A stretch of DNA of 64,000 bases from JANPBY01 sp031430645. Its GTDB lineage: Bacteria; Actinomycetota; Actinomycetes; DATJPE01. Shown one piece after another: positions 8,648-16,670 of the stretch; the first letter of the stretch is position 1, and the number at the start of each line of letters is the position of its first letter. The notes beneath the pieces are model-generated. The model made no database searches. It saw nothing but the letters and a program-made list of their open reading frames with translations, and was not told the origin of the DNA. The stretch covers positions 1 to 64,000 of the forward strand of contig JANPBY010000027.1 in NCBI GenBank assembly GCA_031430645.1, written 5' to 3'. A program made the translations under genes and the position numbers.

Positions 8648-9406
8648 CTAGGCCTCGGACATGACCTCGGGGGTCGACGGTTCGTTGGCCGCCGCGGCGC
8701 GTTCGGCGAGGATGCGGTCGACCTCATCGAGCTCGTGCTGTGGGACGGCGGGGCTGTCGATGCGCGACACGCCGTTGTACTTCTCGAGGTATGCGCCGAG
8801 CTCGGGACCGGACTCCCAGGAGGTGATCAGGCAGTACCTCGGCTCTGCGCCCGGGTGATAGACAGCGTGATAGAGCCGCTGGGTGTCCACGATGACCTGG
8901 GCGCCCGCAGGGAGCGGGATCCGAGACTCCGTGGAAGGGTCGTCCTTGACCTCGCGCAGCACCATGACCGAGTCGGGGTTGTCGGTCAGGTTGAAGAACC
9001 CACGGACGATCCAGCCGGTGCCCTCGGGGTTCAGCCGGTTGTTGTCGTCGATGTGCAGGTTGCGCGTGACGGTCTCGGCGTAGGTGTTCGGCTGCAGCTC
9101 GATGACCCGGCAGCGGCCGATGTTGGCGCCCGGCTCCTCGGCGCGGGCCTTCAGGCGGGGCGCCTTCTCGACGTTGGCCTCGACCCAGACGCCGTCCTTG
9201 TCGGTCTTGGGCGGGTCGTGGTGCCAGAACCCGTTGCACTCCATGTCGCCGTACGCGCTGGCCAGCGGCGCGAAGCGCGTGTCGCCGGACGACTTCCAGT
9301 CGACGAAGTGGATGTCCTTCCACTCGGCCGGGTCCTGCGACTGGTCATAGCGGTCCAGGACGACGTAGCCGGTCTCCTCGAACTGCTCCAACTTGGTGTA
9401 ACTCAC
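8648..9406 (-). CDS. Putative 2-oxoglutarate/Fe(II)-dependent oxygenase-like protein
   Basis: A soluble 252-aa protein that I do not recognise as a named family. It contains the pattern expected of a double-stranded beta-helix Fe(II) oxygenase: His118-Ile-Asp120 in NLHIDDNNRLN, a distal His180 or His184 in LYHAVYHPG, and Arg190 just after, the usual position of the 2-oxoglutarate carboxylate ligand. The fold and iron binding are inferred; a cupin-like metal protein is the alternative. The start is GTG at 9406 with a strong AAGGAGGA ribosome site 6 nt upstream. A terminator upstream (9502-9523) isolates it from the methyltransferase gene, and it ends 49 bp before pheS, so it is probably a monocistron. 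Substrate unknown. Confidence 0.6.
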   Translation of the reverse strand: MSYTKLEQFEETGYVVLDRYDQSQDPAEWKDIHFVDWKSSGDTRFAPLASAYGDMECNGFWHHDPPKTDKDGVWVEANVEKAPRLKARAEEPGANIGRCRVIELQPNTYAETVTRNLHIDDNNRLNPEGTGWIVRGFFNLTDNPDSVMVLREVKDDPSTESRIPLPAGAQVIVDTQRLYHAVYHPGAEPRYCLITSWESGPELGAYLEKYNGVSRIDSPAVPQHELDEVDRILAERAAAANEPSTPEVMSEA

Positions 9407-9501
9407 AGGGTCCTCCTTGGCCTACGGGGCGTCCGTCCAATCGTCTCGCGGCGTCACGCCAAGGCCAAGCCGACTCGGCGAGCGCAACTCGATGAGTGCC
9501 C

Positions 9502-9523
9502 AAAACCCCGCTAAGTAGCGGGG
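9502..9523 (-). terminator. Intrinsic terminator after the rRNA methyltransferase gene
   Basis: On the minus strand CCCCGCT pairs with AGCGGGG (9523-9517 and 9512-9506) around a 4-nt loop and is followed by TTTT. It lies 20 nt downstream of the stop at 9543. Confidence 0.85.
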
Positions 9524-9542
9524 CAAGGGGTCCTTGCACCCA

Positions 9543-10379
9543 CTACCGGTGGGCGCGGGCGCTGGCGTAGAGACAGACGGCGGCGGCGGTTGCCAGGTTG
9601 AGGGATTCGGCCCGGCCGTGGATGGGGACGCGGACCACCGCGTCGCACAGAGCCCTTGTCTCCGCAGGCAGGCCCCAGGCTTCGTTTCCGAAGACCCAGG
9701 CGGTTGGTGCCGACAGGGCGCCGGAGTCGACCTCTTCGTCGAGATCGCGCTCCCCCGCCCCGTCAGCGGCCACGATCCGCAAGCCGGCAGCCCGCAAGTC
9801 CGTCACGGTCTGCGCGATCTCCGCCCCAAGGACCAGCGGCACGTGAAATAGGGACCCGGCCGTCGCACGCACGACCTTGCCGTTGTAGGGATCCACCGAA
9901 GCTTCGGAGAGCACCAGCCCGTCCGCCCCGGCCGCGTCAGCGACTCGCACGACCGCTCCTGCGTTGCCGGGGTCGCGGACGTGCGCCAGAACGGCAACCA
10001 ACGAGGGAGTACGGCTCCGCCCGAGTGAATCGTTCAGGAAGTCAGCGAGCGTCACGTCGACGAACCCACACACGGCCACAATTCCCTGTGGCGTCACGGT
10101 TTGGGCCAGCTCGGCGAGCACCACGGCCCCGACATGGTCCACCTCGACACCCAGCGCCCGGGCTGCGGCGAGCAGCTCGGGGTGACGGGCCTCGGCGTCG
10201 CCGGTGACAAAGACCTGGCGGATGAGGCCGGGACGCTCTGCAGCGAGCCCGAGCGCCTCGCGTACGGCCTGCGGGCCTTCGACAAGGAATTCGTGCGCCT
10301 CGGCTCGGAAGGCCCGCTTGAGAAGCCGACGGGCCGCCGTCACACGCTTGTTGCGCGGTGACAGCGGCCCGACAGACAT
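9543..10379 (-). CDS. TrmH/SpoU-family RNA 2'-O-ribose methyltransferase
   Basis: A 278-aa SPOUT methyltransferase, probably acting on 23S rRNA. The N-terminal substrate-binding domain (about 1-110) precedes the knotted SAM domain, with motif 1 DPGNAGAVVRVADA, motif 2 GNEAWGL and motif 3 PIHGRAESLNLATAA. It follows rplT, a common place for a tsnR/rlmB-like gene in actinobacteria. The exact nucleotide target is not readable. The ATG at 10379 is 6 nt from TAGATT with no Shine-Dalgarno, so it appears leaderless with its own promoter. Confidence 0.9.
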   Translation of the reverse strand: MSVGPLSPRNKRVTAARRLLKRAFRAEAHEFLVEGPQAVREALGLAAERPGLIRQVFVTGDAEARHPELLAAARALGVEVDHVGAVVLAELAQTVTPQGIVAVCGFVDVTLADFLNDSLGRSRTPSLVAVLAHVRDPGNAGAVVRVADAAGADGLVLSEASVDPYNGKVVRATAGSLFHVPLVLGAEIAQTVTDLRAAGLRIVAADGAGERDLDEEVDSGALSAPTAWVFGNEAWGLPAETRALCDAVVRVPIHGRAESLNLATAAAVCLYASARAHR

Positions 10380-10385
10380 GCCGAG

Positions 10386-10414
10386 AATCTAGGCGCTAGC
10401 GAAACAGGGGTCAG
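10386..10414 (-). promoter_or_regulatory. Promoter of the SpoU methyltransferase gene
   Basis: -35 CTGACC (10414-10409, overlapping the rplT stop codon), a 17-bp spacer, and -10 TAGATT (10391-10386). The -10 is 6 nt from the ATG, so transcription would begin at or next to the start codon. Confidence 0.6.
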
Positions 10415-10791
10415 GCGGCTGGTGCGTTGACGTCGGACGGAAGGGCCGCCTTGGCCCGCTCGACCAACGTGGTGAACGCTGCCGGGTCATTGACCGCAAG
10501 CTCGGCGAGCATGCGCCTGTCCACCTCGATGTCGGCAGCCTTGAGGCCCTGGATCAGCCGGTTGTAGGTCAGGCCATTTGCGCGGGAGGCCGCGTTGATG
10601 CGCTGGATCCAGAGCTGACGGAAGTCGCCCTTGCGCTTCTTGCGGTCACCGTAGGAGTAGACGAGTGAGTGAGTGACCTGCTCTTTCGCCTTGCGGTACA
10701 GCCGCGAACGCTGACCGCGGTAGCCGCTCGCCCGCTCAAGGGTGACCCGGCGCTTCTTGTGGGCGTTGACCGCCCGCTTGACGCGTGCCAT
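10411..10791 (-). CDS. rplT: 50S ribosomal protein L20
   Basis: A 126-aa protein that binds 23S rRNA early in large-subunit assembly. The basic N-terminus (MARVKRAVNAHKKRR) and QLWIQRINAASRANGLTYN are family signatures. The ATG at 10791 has AGGAGC upstream. It is the third gene of infC-rpmI-rplT. Confidence 0.98.
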   Translation of the reverse strand: MARVKRAVNAHKKRRVTLERASGYRGQRSRLYRKAKEQVTHSLVYSYGDRKKRKGDFRQLWIQRINAASRANGLTYNRLIQGLKAADIEVDRRMLAELAVNDPAAFTTLVERAKAALPSDVNAPAA

Positions 10792-10824
10792 GACAGTGCT
10801 CCTGAAAGATGTGAGGGACGAGGG

Positions 10825-11019
10825 TCAGATGCCGAGGAGGCGCTTGATCCGCTTGGTGTCAGCGGGGGCAACATTGACGTCGCCCGCGAGGCGTCGCTTG
10901 CGCCGTGAGGACTTGTACTCGAGCAAGTGTCGAGCGTTGGCCTGCTCACGCATGAGCTTGCCGGACCCTGTCACGCGAAAGCGCTTCTTGGTCCCGCTGT
11001 GGGTCTTGTTTTTCGGCAT
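10825..11019 (-). CDS. rpmI: 50S ribosomal protein L35
   Basis: A 64-aa basic ribosomal protein (MPKNKTHSGTKKRFRVTGSG) of normal length, between infC and rplT in the conserved operon. Confidence 0.98.
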   Translation of the reverse strand: MPKNKTHSGTKKRFRVTGSGKLMREQANARHLLEYKSSRRKRRLAGDVNVAPADTKRIKRLLGI

Positions 11020-11039
11020 GGCGCCTGTCGTCCTTCCGG

Positions 11040-11693
11040 TCAGGCCTCGACGGCTGTGCCGTCGATGACCTCGTCAACTGTCGCTATCGGTGCGGTGGCG
11101 GCGCTGGGTACGGCTTCTTCGGCTGACTCGTCCACGCGCCGCGCGGCTTTGCCTGCCTTGGCCTCAGCCATCGCTTCGGCCTTCTTCTTATAGGGGCCAA
11201 GCACCATGATCATGTTGCGGCCGTCCTGTTTCGGTGCGAACTCGACGAAGCCGAGTTCCTGGACGTCCTCCGCCATGCGCTGCAGGAGTCGGTACCCCAG
11301 CTCGGGTCGACTCTGTTCACGCCCTCGGAACATGATCGTGATCTTGACCTTGTCACCAGCCTTGAGGAACCGGATGACGTGACCCTTCTTGGTCTCGTAG
11401 TCATGCGGGTCGATCTTCGGCCGGAGCTTCATTTCCTTGATGACCGTGTTGACCTGGTTCTTGCGGGACTCGCGGGCCTTTTGCGCGTTTTCGTACTTGA
11501 ACTTGCCGTAGTCCATGAGCTTGCACACCGGCGGGCGCTCCATGGGAGCTACCTCGACCAAGTCGAGATCGCTCTCCTGGGCCAGCTCGAGTGCCTTTTC
11601 GATGCGGACGATGCCGACCTGCTCGCCGTTCGGACCGACCAGCCGCACCTCTGGGACGCGGATCCGATCGTTGATACGGGGTTCGACGCTGAT
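11040..11693 (-). CDS. infC: Translation initiation factor IF-3, probable ATC start
   Basis: IF-3 keeps ribosomal subunits apart and proofreads the start codon. The product is 217 aa if started at ATC 11693 (ISVEPRINDRIRVPEVRLVG), where actinobacterial IF-3 usually begins, with AGGAGG at 11703-11698 placed 4 nt upstream. A GTG at 11717 would add MNHDRGGP, but that stretch itself contains the Shine-Dalgarno. A rare start codon is a classical device for IF-3 autoregulation. The C-terminus is extended by an Ala/Glu-rich tail of about 40 residues. A structured leader with an attenuator-like hairpin lies upstream. Confidence 0.93.
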   Translation of the reverse strand: MSVEPRINDRIRVPEVRLVGPNGEQVGIVRIEKALELAQESDLDLVEVAPMERPPVCKLMDYGKFKYENAQKARESRKNQVNTVIKEMKLRPKIDPHDYETKKGHVIRFLKAGDKVKITIMFRGREQSRPELGYRLLQRMAEDVQELGFVEFAPKQDGRNMIMVLGPYKKKAEAMAEAKAGKAARRVDESAEEAVPSAATAPIATVDEVIDGTAVEA

Positions 11694-11697
11694 GGGG

Positions 11698-11703
11698 CCT
11701 CCT
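11698..11703 (-). promoter_or_regulatory. Ribosome binding site deciding the infC ATC start
   Basis: AGGAGG followed by CCCC and then ATC. Its position inside the longer GTG-initiated frame is the main argument for ATC as the true start. Confidence 0.75.
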
Positions 11704-11737
11704 CGGTCGTGGTTCACGGGCGAAACCGCTCAGGAGC

Positions 11738-11773
11738 AAGAGAAAGGCCCTCGCGCCTGACGCAGCGAGGGCC
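11738..11773 (-). terminator. Attenuator-like hairpin in the infC leader
   Basis: GGCCCTCGC (11773-11765) pairs perfectly with GCGAGGGCC (11754-11746) and is followed by TTTCTCTT, giving an intrinsic-terminator-like structure about 45 nt before the infC start. Its place between the presumed promoter and infC suggests regulated premature termination. Confidence 0.6.
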
Positions 11774-11833
11774 CACACGACCGGGCAAGGACACAAGCTG
11801 AGCTGGGGCGCGCAGCCGACATCCATGCAGGTT

Positions 11834-11936
11834 CGCCCCCGAAGAGGCGGACCGACCGGACCCACCAGCCTGGTGGTGCAACGGCTGGCAGGTGGGAGGT
11901 GGACCTCCACTTGCTGACCCGACCTCGCGAACGAGG
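11834..11936 (-). promoter_or_regulatory. Structured part of the infC leader
   Basis: Three small hairpins lie here in the minus-strand sense: CGCCTC-TTCG-GGGGCG (11849-11834), an inverted repeat around CCACCAG/TGGTGG (11862-11876), and CCTCG-TTCG-CGAGG (11936-11923). Two carry UUCG-type tetraloops. Together with the attenuator at 11738-11773 they resemble a cis-acting ribosomal-protein or IF-3 leader. No known Rfam family was recognised by eye. The promoter is probably beyond 11936 but is not clear. Confidence 0.45.
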
Positions 11937-11995
11937 GCGAATCGGTCGTACGAGAGACTACGGCAGGGAACCGTCGGCGGCCAAACTGCGCCGGA

Positions 11996-12778
11996 TCAAG
12001 CCCCCATCGCGTCTTCGCCTGAAGGGTCGGCTTCGCCGCTGTCCTTGCCCACGACGGTATAGATCAGCGCACCGAGGCAACCGCCGAGGATCGGGGCCAC
12101 CCAGAACAACCACAGCTGGCCAAGCGCCCATCCCTCGCCGTTCACCGCCAACGCGAGAGCAGGGCCGGTCGATCGCGCCGGGTTCACCGACGTGTTGGTG
12201 ACCGGAATGCTGATGAGGTGGATCAGAGTAAGCGTGAGGCCGATCGACAGAGCAGCAAACCCCGGCGCCGCCAACTTGTCGGTGACACCCATGATCACCA
12301 GAAGGAACACCGCGGTCAGGATGACCTCGATGAGAAAGCCTGCGAGCAGGGCGTACTGGCCTGGTGAGTGATCGCCGAAGCCGTTCGCCGCGAACCCACC
12401 CGCGGCGAGCGCGTCCGCGGTGCTGCCCTTCTTGTTGATGGCGATGACCCACAAGGTGGCCGATGCGGTGATCGCAGCAAGAACCTGGACGACGACGTAG
12501 GGCGCAACGTCCTTCCACGGGAACCGCTTTGAGGCGGCCAGCCCGATGGAGATCGCCGGGTTGAAGTGGCCACCCGAGATCGGGCCTAAGGCGTAGGCCC
12601 CCGCCACCACGGTCAGGCCGAAAGCCAGGGAGACACCGAGGAATCCAATGCCGAGCCCAGTCGCCTCGGAACTGACGGGGTCGATGAATTGGGCGGCGAG
12701 CACGGCTGCACCAGTGCCGCCGAAGACGAGCAGAAAGGTGCCGATGAACTCGGCACCGAGTCGCGATCCGAGCTTCAT
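11996..12778 (-). CDS. aqpZ: Aquaporin Z-type water channel
   Basis: A MIP-family inner-membrane channel (260 aa, six membrane helices) with two NPA boxes at about 73-75 (GGHFNPAIS) and 199-201 (NTSVNPARS). The segment HLISIPVTNTSVNPARS carries the His and Arg of the selectivity filter, which favours water over glycerol. The ATG at 12778 has GAGGAG 6 nt upstream; the frame is open further upstream, but that part is low-complexity and not MIP-like. The C-terminal tail is acidic. Confidence 0.93.
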   Translation of the reverse strand: MKLGSRLGAEFIGTFLLVFGGTGAAVLAAQFIDPVSSEATGLGIGFLGVSLAFGLTVVAGAYALGPISGGHFNPAISIGLAASKRFPWKDVAPYVVVQVLAAITASATLWVIAINKKGSTADALAAGGFAANGFGDHSPGQYALLAGFLIEVILTAVFLLVIMGVTDKLAAPGFAALSIGLTLTLIHLISIPVTNTSVNPARSTGPALALAVNGEGWALGQLWLFWVAPILGGCLGALIYTVVGKDSGEADPSGEDAMGA

Positions 12779-12866
12779 CTCGTTCTCCTCAACGTGTGTG
12801 ATCGGCGCCCATCCTGGCGAATTCCCGTGCCTGTCGCGAACCGGCGACCGTGTTCGGCGTGTCGAA

Positions 12867-13592
12867 TCATTCCGCGATCGCACGCTCGACGACGAGATCC
12901 CATCCACGTGGTGATCGGCTGCCGACGACGACATCACTCCTGAGTGCAGCCGCGAGACCGCGAGCAACTTCGGCTGCGTCCTCATCGGTGACATCACTCG
13001 CGACCGTCAAACGGACCACGAGGTCAATCGAGTCCCCCGGCTCGAGGACGACCTGGTCGCCTCGGAGACCCAAAGCCGTGACGGCGGCATAGACGGCTGC
13101 ACTGGTCTCCGGGTCCATTGTGGACGGCTCAGGCATCCGACCGTTGGCGAGCGCCAGCAGGAAGGCTCCGTCCAAGACGACCCGGGCCGGGCCGGCTGCG
13201 TCAATCAGCAAGGTGTCTGCCCCCTCGTCGAAGGCCGCCCGCGCAGCAAGCACCCCGGCTACGGGAACTGGGCGGGCGTCATGCTTCCAAAGGTCCAACG
13301 CGTCGGTCGACGAAAAGACGGGCAGCGCCAGCCGCCCGCTCGGCGCCCGAACCGTGACCACGGCCATGTCTGCGGTCTTGTCACGAACAAGGCCGTCTGC
13401 GCCGACCTCGACCTCGCCCAGGACCGGGACGACCGGAACAAGCACCCGCGAGGAAAGCAACGCCGCGACAACTGCCCGCCGACCGCCGGCGACGAGCGCC
13501 GCGGTCAGCTCGGTCGGAGCAGCCCCGTCATCACCGGCGAACCCTGGATCCGGCAAGGTTCGCCCGGCATAGGGCTCCTCGACCGGGCTCAC
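12867..13592 (-). CDS. SseB-family protein
   Basis: A 241-aa cytoplasmic protein related to the SseB N-terminal domain, a family of unclear biochemical function common in actinobacteria. The beginning (YAGRTLPDPGFAGDDGAAP) and the Ala/Val-rich domain through LPVFSSTDALDLW are typical. I start it at GTG 13592 because TAGTCC (13606-13601) lies 8 nt upstream, giving a leaderless start like its neighbours, and because the family begins here. A GTG at 13664 would add 24 unrelated residues. It is divergent from the MFS gene. Confidence 0.75.
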   Translation of the reverse strand: MSPVEEPYAGRTLPDPGFAGDDGAAPTELTAALVAGGRRAVVAALLSSRVLVPVVPVLGEVEVGADGLVRDKTADMAVVTVRAPSGRLALPVFSSTDALDLWKHDARPVPVAGVLAARAAFDEGADTLLIDAAGPARVVLDGAFLLALANGRMPEPSTMDPETSAAVYAAVTALGLRGDQVVLEPGDSIDLVVRLTVASDVTDEDAAEVARGLAAALRSDVVVGSRSPRGWDLVVERAIAE

Positions 13593-13674
13593 AGACTCAG
13601 GGACTACAGATTCTTTGACCACAGATGCTGAGAGTAGCCAAGGGGCTTGGGCCAGGAACCCCACGTTCGGGGCC

Positions 13675-13680
13675 TAGCCT
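13675..13680 (+). promoter_or_regulatory. -10 box for leaderless MFS gene
   Basis: TAGCCT lies 6 nt before the GTG at 13687. A GGAGA sequence fills the gap but directly abuts the GTG, too close for a normal ribosome site. Confidence 0.45.
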
Positions 13681-13686
13681 CGGAGA

Positions 13687-14883
13687 GTGACCGCACCGCT
13701 CGGAGCAGACGCAACTGCCGCCCGACCCGCACCGTCGGTCGGGCTGCTCACCCTTGGTGTGGTCGCCGTCGCGCTCAACCTGCGCACCCCGATCACCTCG
13801 GTGCCTCCCCTCATCGGCCAGATCCAAGCCGACCTCGGGCTGAGTGGGGCAGCGGCCGGGGCCCTGACGACCTTGCCGCTGCTCTGCATGGGCTTTTTCG
13901 CCCCACCAGCCCAACGGCTGGCGGCGCGCATCGGTCGGGAACGCGCGGTGGCCGTCGCGTTGATGTGCATCGTGATCGGGCTTCTGATGCGGATTGGAGG
14001 GGCTTCGGTCCCCCTGCTCTATTTCAGCGTGGTCGTAGCCGGTGCTGGAATCGCTACCGCGGGCACGGTTCTGCCGGGCATCGTCAAGGAGTTCTTCGCC
14101 GACCGAGCTGGGACCATGACCGGCGTCTACATGGCCTCGATGATGGCCGGTGCGACGGCGGCCGCTGCGCTCGCTGTCCCGCTCGCCAACGTGCTTGGAT
14201 CTTGGGAGCGGTCCCTCGCTTCCTGGTCCGCGCTCGCCGCAGCCGGCCTAGTTGTCTGGCGCCTTGTGGCCCGCGGCACCCCCGGCGGTACGACCTCAGC
14301 AGCCCACGTGCGACTGCCCTGGCGCGACCGGACTGCGTGGATCGTTGCGACCTACCTCAGCCTCAACTCCTTCGTCTTTTACAGCCTGCTCGCCTGGGTC
14401 GCCCCCTTGTACGAAGAACGAGGCGACTCGGCTACCCAGGCGGGACTGCTGCTCGCCGTCTTGAACCTGGTCCAGCTGGTCGCTGCCCTCGTCGTCCCGG
14501 CCGTCGCCGATCTGCGAGCCGACCGCCGCCTCGTGTTCGCGGCAACGGTCGGGGCTGCTGTGCTCGGGCTGGCCTGGCTGCTCATCGCTCCAGGTTCGGC
14601 GCCCGTTGCGATCGTCGCGCTGCTCGGCCTCGGCCTGGGCGCCGGCTTCACTCTGGGCCTGGTCCTGCTCGTCGACTACGCGCCGAACCCTGCGGCCTCG
14701 GCTCGTCTGTCGGCCCACGCCTTTCTGGTGTCCTACGTCATTGCCGCCTTCGGCCCCGTCGTCTCCGGTGCGCTTCGCGACGCGACCGGCAGTTTCACTG
14801 CGATGCTGGTGATGCTCCTTATGGCGGCTGGCGCACAGCTGCTCTTGGTCCCCAGGCTGCGTCCGGGCCGTCAGGTTCACTGA
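13687..14883 (+). CDS. MFS transporter, CynX/NimT-like
   Basis: A 398-aa membrane protein with 12 predicted helices. The opening LNLRTPITSVPPLIGQIQADLGLS is characteristic of the CynX/NimT group (cyanate or 2-nitroimidazole transport), and the first half carries the MFS loop with a basic RIGRER motif. The actual substrate is unknown. It starts at GTG 13687, divergent from the SseB-like gene and 50 bp upstream of the sulfate-permease-like gene on the same strand. Confidence 0.85.
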   Translation: MTAPLGADATAARPAPSVGLLTLGVVAVALNLRTPITSVPPLIGQIQADLGLSGAAAGALTTLPLLCMGFFAPPAQRLAARIGRERAVAVALMCIVIGLLMRIGGASVPLLYFSVVVAGAGIATAGTVLPGIVKEFFADRAGTMTGVYMASMMAGATAAAALAVPLANVLGSWERSLASWSALAAAGLVVWRLVARGTPGGTTSAAHVRLPWRDRTAWIVATYLSLNSFVFYSLLAWVAPLYEERGDSATQAGLLLAVLNLVQLVAALVVPAVADLRADRRLVFAATVGAAVLGLAWLLIAPGSAPVAIVALLGLGLGAGFTLGLVLLVDYAPNPAASARLSAHAFLVSYVIAAFGPVVSGALRDATGSFTAMLVMLLMAAGAQLLLVPRLRPGRQVH

Positions 14884-14919
14884 CCGCCGGTCTACCAACC
14901 CGAGAGTCCGGCTGACCCC

Positions 14920-14925
14920 TAGATT
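14920..14925 (+). promoter_or_regulatory. -10 box for leaderless sulP
   Basis: TAGATT ends 8 nt before the ATG at 14934. No Shine-Dalgarno and no clear -35 are present. Confidence 0.5.
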
Positions 14926-14933
14926 GACCGGGT

Positions 14934-16670
14934 ATGAGGACTGGCGCGCAGGGTCCTGGAACCGACCAACGACTGGCCCGGCTCCTTCCGGGTGTCGCCT
15001 CGATGCGTGGCTACCAACGCGGCTGGCTGCGCGGTGACGTACTCGCGGGCGTCACCGTCGCGGCCTATCTCGTCCCGCAGGTGATGGCCTACGCCGGCGT
15101 CGCCGGACTTCCGCCGGTTGCGGGGCTCTGGGCGATCATGGCACCGCTTGCTCTCTACGCCCTCCTGGGATCGTCTCGCCAGCTCTCCGTCGGCCCGGAG
15201 TCGACAACGGCTCTGATGACCGCGGCGGCCATCGGCCCCCTCGCGCTCGCGGACCCCAGTCGGTACGCCGCTCTTGCCGCGGCTCTGGCGGTCATCGTCG
15301 GAATTTACTGCCTGCTCGGCTGGGCGGCCCGGTTGGGCTTCGTCGCGGACCTCCTCTCGCGGCCGGTTCTCGTCGGGTACATGGCCGGCGTTGCGTTGAT
15401 CATGATCTCCGGCCAACTGGACAAGCTGACCGGCGTATCGGTGGAGGGGCAGGGCTTCCTGGGCGAGATCACGTCCTTCCTCAGGAGCATCGAGGACGCG
15501 AACCTGGCCACCACGGTGCTCGGACTGTCAACGCTCGCCTTCTTGTTCGTGGTCGGCTCGCTCTATCCGCGTGCGCCCGGCCCGCTCGTAGCGGTGGTGC
15601 TGGCCACGTTGGTCACGGTGGCCTTCGACCTCGAAGCCCGCGGGGTCGCCGTCGTCGGGGCGATCCCGAGCGGCCTTCCTGGGGCGCAGGTCCCCGACAT
15701 CTCCATCGATGACCTCAAACTGCTCCTGTTGCCCGCCCTGGGGGTCATGATCGTGGGCTACACAGACAACGTCCTGACGGCACGGGCGTTCGCCGCACGT
15801 CACCATGAGCGGGTCGACGCCAACCAGGAACTCCTCGCCCTTGGTGCGTCCAACATCGGCACCGGGCTCACGCAGGGGTTCCCGGTGAGCAGCAGCGGCA
15901 GTCGTACGGCCATCGGGGACGCGGTGGGCAGCAAGACCCAGCTGTACTCGCTGGTAGCGCTGGTCGGCGTGATCCTGGTCCTGCTCTTTCTCGGCCCGGC
16001 GCTCGCCCACTTCCCCATGGCCGCACTGGGCGCGATCGTCATCTATGCCGCGACGCGGCTCATCTCACTGCCCGAGTTTCGGCGGATCGGAAAATTCCGC
16101 CGCAGCGAGCTATGGCTCGCCTTGGCCTCGATGGCGGGCGTTCTCTTGTTCAACATCCTCTACGGGATCCTGCTGGCTATCGGATTGTCCGTGATCGAGT
16201 TGCTTTCCCGGGTGGCCCGACCGCACGATGCCATCCTCGGACAGGTCCCGGGGCTGGCGGGGATGCACGACGTGGACGACTACCCGACGGCCGAGCGGGT
16301 CTCTGGTTTGGTGGTCTACCGCTACGACTCGCCGTTGTTCTTCGCCAACTCCGAGGACTTCAGGCGTCGAGCCCTTGAGGCGGTCGCCGCCAGCGACTCT
16401 CCCGAGGAACCTGTGAGGTGGTTCCTGCTCAACGCCGAAGCCAACGTCGAGGTGGACATTACCGGCCTAGACGCCGTCGAGGACCTACGCCGGGAGTTGT
16501 CCGGGCGAGGCATCGTCTTTGCGATGGCCCGCGTGAAGCAAGACCTCCGTGATGACCTCGAGGCGTTCGGCCTCGCCGAGGCGATCGGTGTGGACCGGCT
16601 GTACCCCACCTTGCCTACCGCCCTCGCCGCCTACGACGACTGGTGTCGGGCCGGGCCGCACGGCGCCTGA
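14934..16670 (+). CDS. SulP-family anion transporter with STAS domain
   Basis: A 578-aa protein. The membrane domain (about 25-430) has the SulP signature GLWAIMAPLALYALLGSSRQLSVGPESTTALM, and a cytoplasmic STAS domain follows (about 455-565, LLNAEANVEVDITGLDAVEDL). SulP proteins carry sulfate, bicarbonate or other anions; the ion here is not decidable. No carbonic anhydrase is adjacent. The 3' end overlaps the convergent small gene at 16485-16928 by 186 bp. Confidence 0.9.
   Translation: MRTGAQGPGTDQRLARLLPGVASMRGYQRGWLRGDVLAGVTVAAYLVPQVMAYAGVAGLPPVAGLWAIMAPLALYALLGSSRQLSVGPESTTALMTAAAIGPLALADPSRYAALAAALAVIVGIYCLLGWAARLGFVADLLSRPVLVGYMAGVALIMISGQLDKLTGVSVEGQGFLGEITSFLRSIEDANLATTVLGLSTLAFLFVVGSLYPRAPGPLVAVVLATLVTVAFDLEARGVAVVGAIPSGLPGAQVPDISIDDLKLLLLPALGVMIVGYTDNVLTARAFAARHHERVDANQELLALGASNIGTGLTQGFPVSSSGSRTAIGDAVGSKTQLYSLVALVGVILVLLFLGPALAHFPMAALGAIVIYAATRLISLPEFRRIGKFRRSELWLALASMAGVLLFNILYGILLAIGLSVIELLSRVARPHDAILGQVPGLAGMHDVDDYPTAERVSGLVVYRYDSPLFFANSEDFRRRALEAVAASDSPEEPVRWFLLNAEANVEVDITGLDAVEDLRRELSGRGIVFAMARVKQDLRDDLEAFGLAEAIGVDRLYPTLPTALAAYDDWCRAGPHGA

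Noticed and set aside
13647..14915. 422-codon plus-strand ORF overlapping the MFS gene in another frame
   Set aside because: Arg/Pro-rich composition typical of out-of-frame high-GC sequence; the MFS frame has clear membrane helices.
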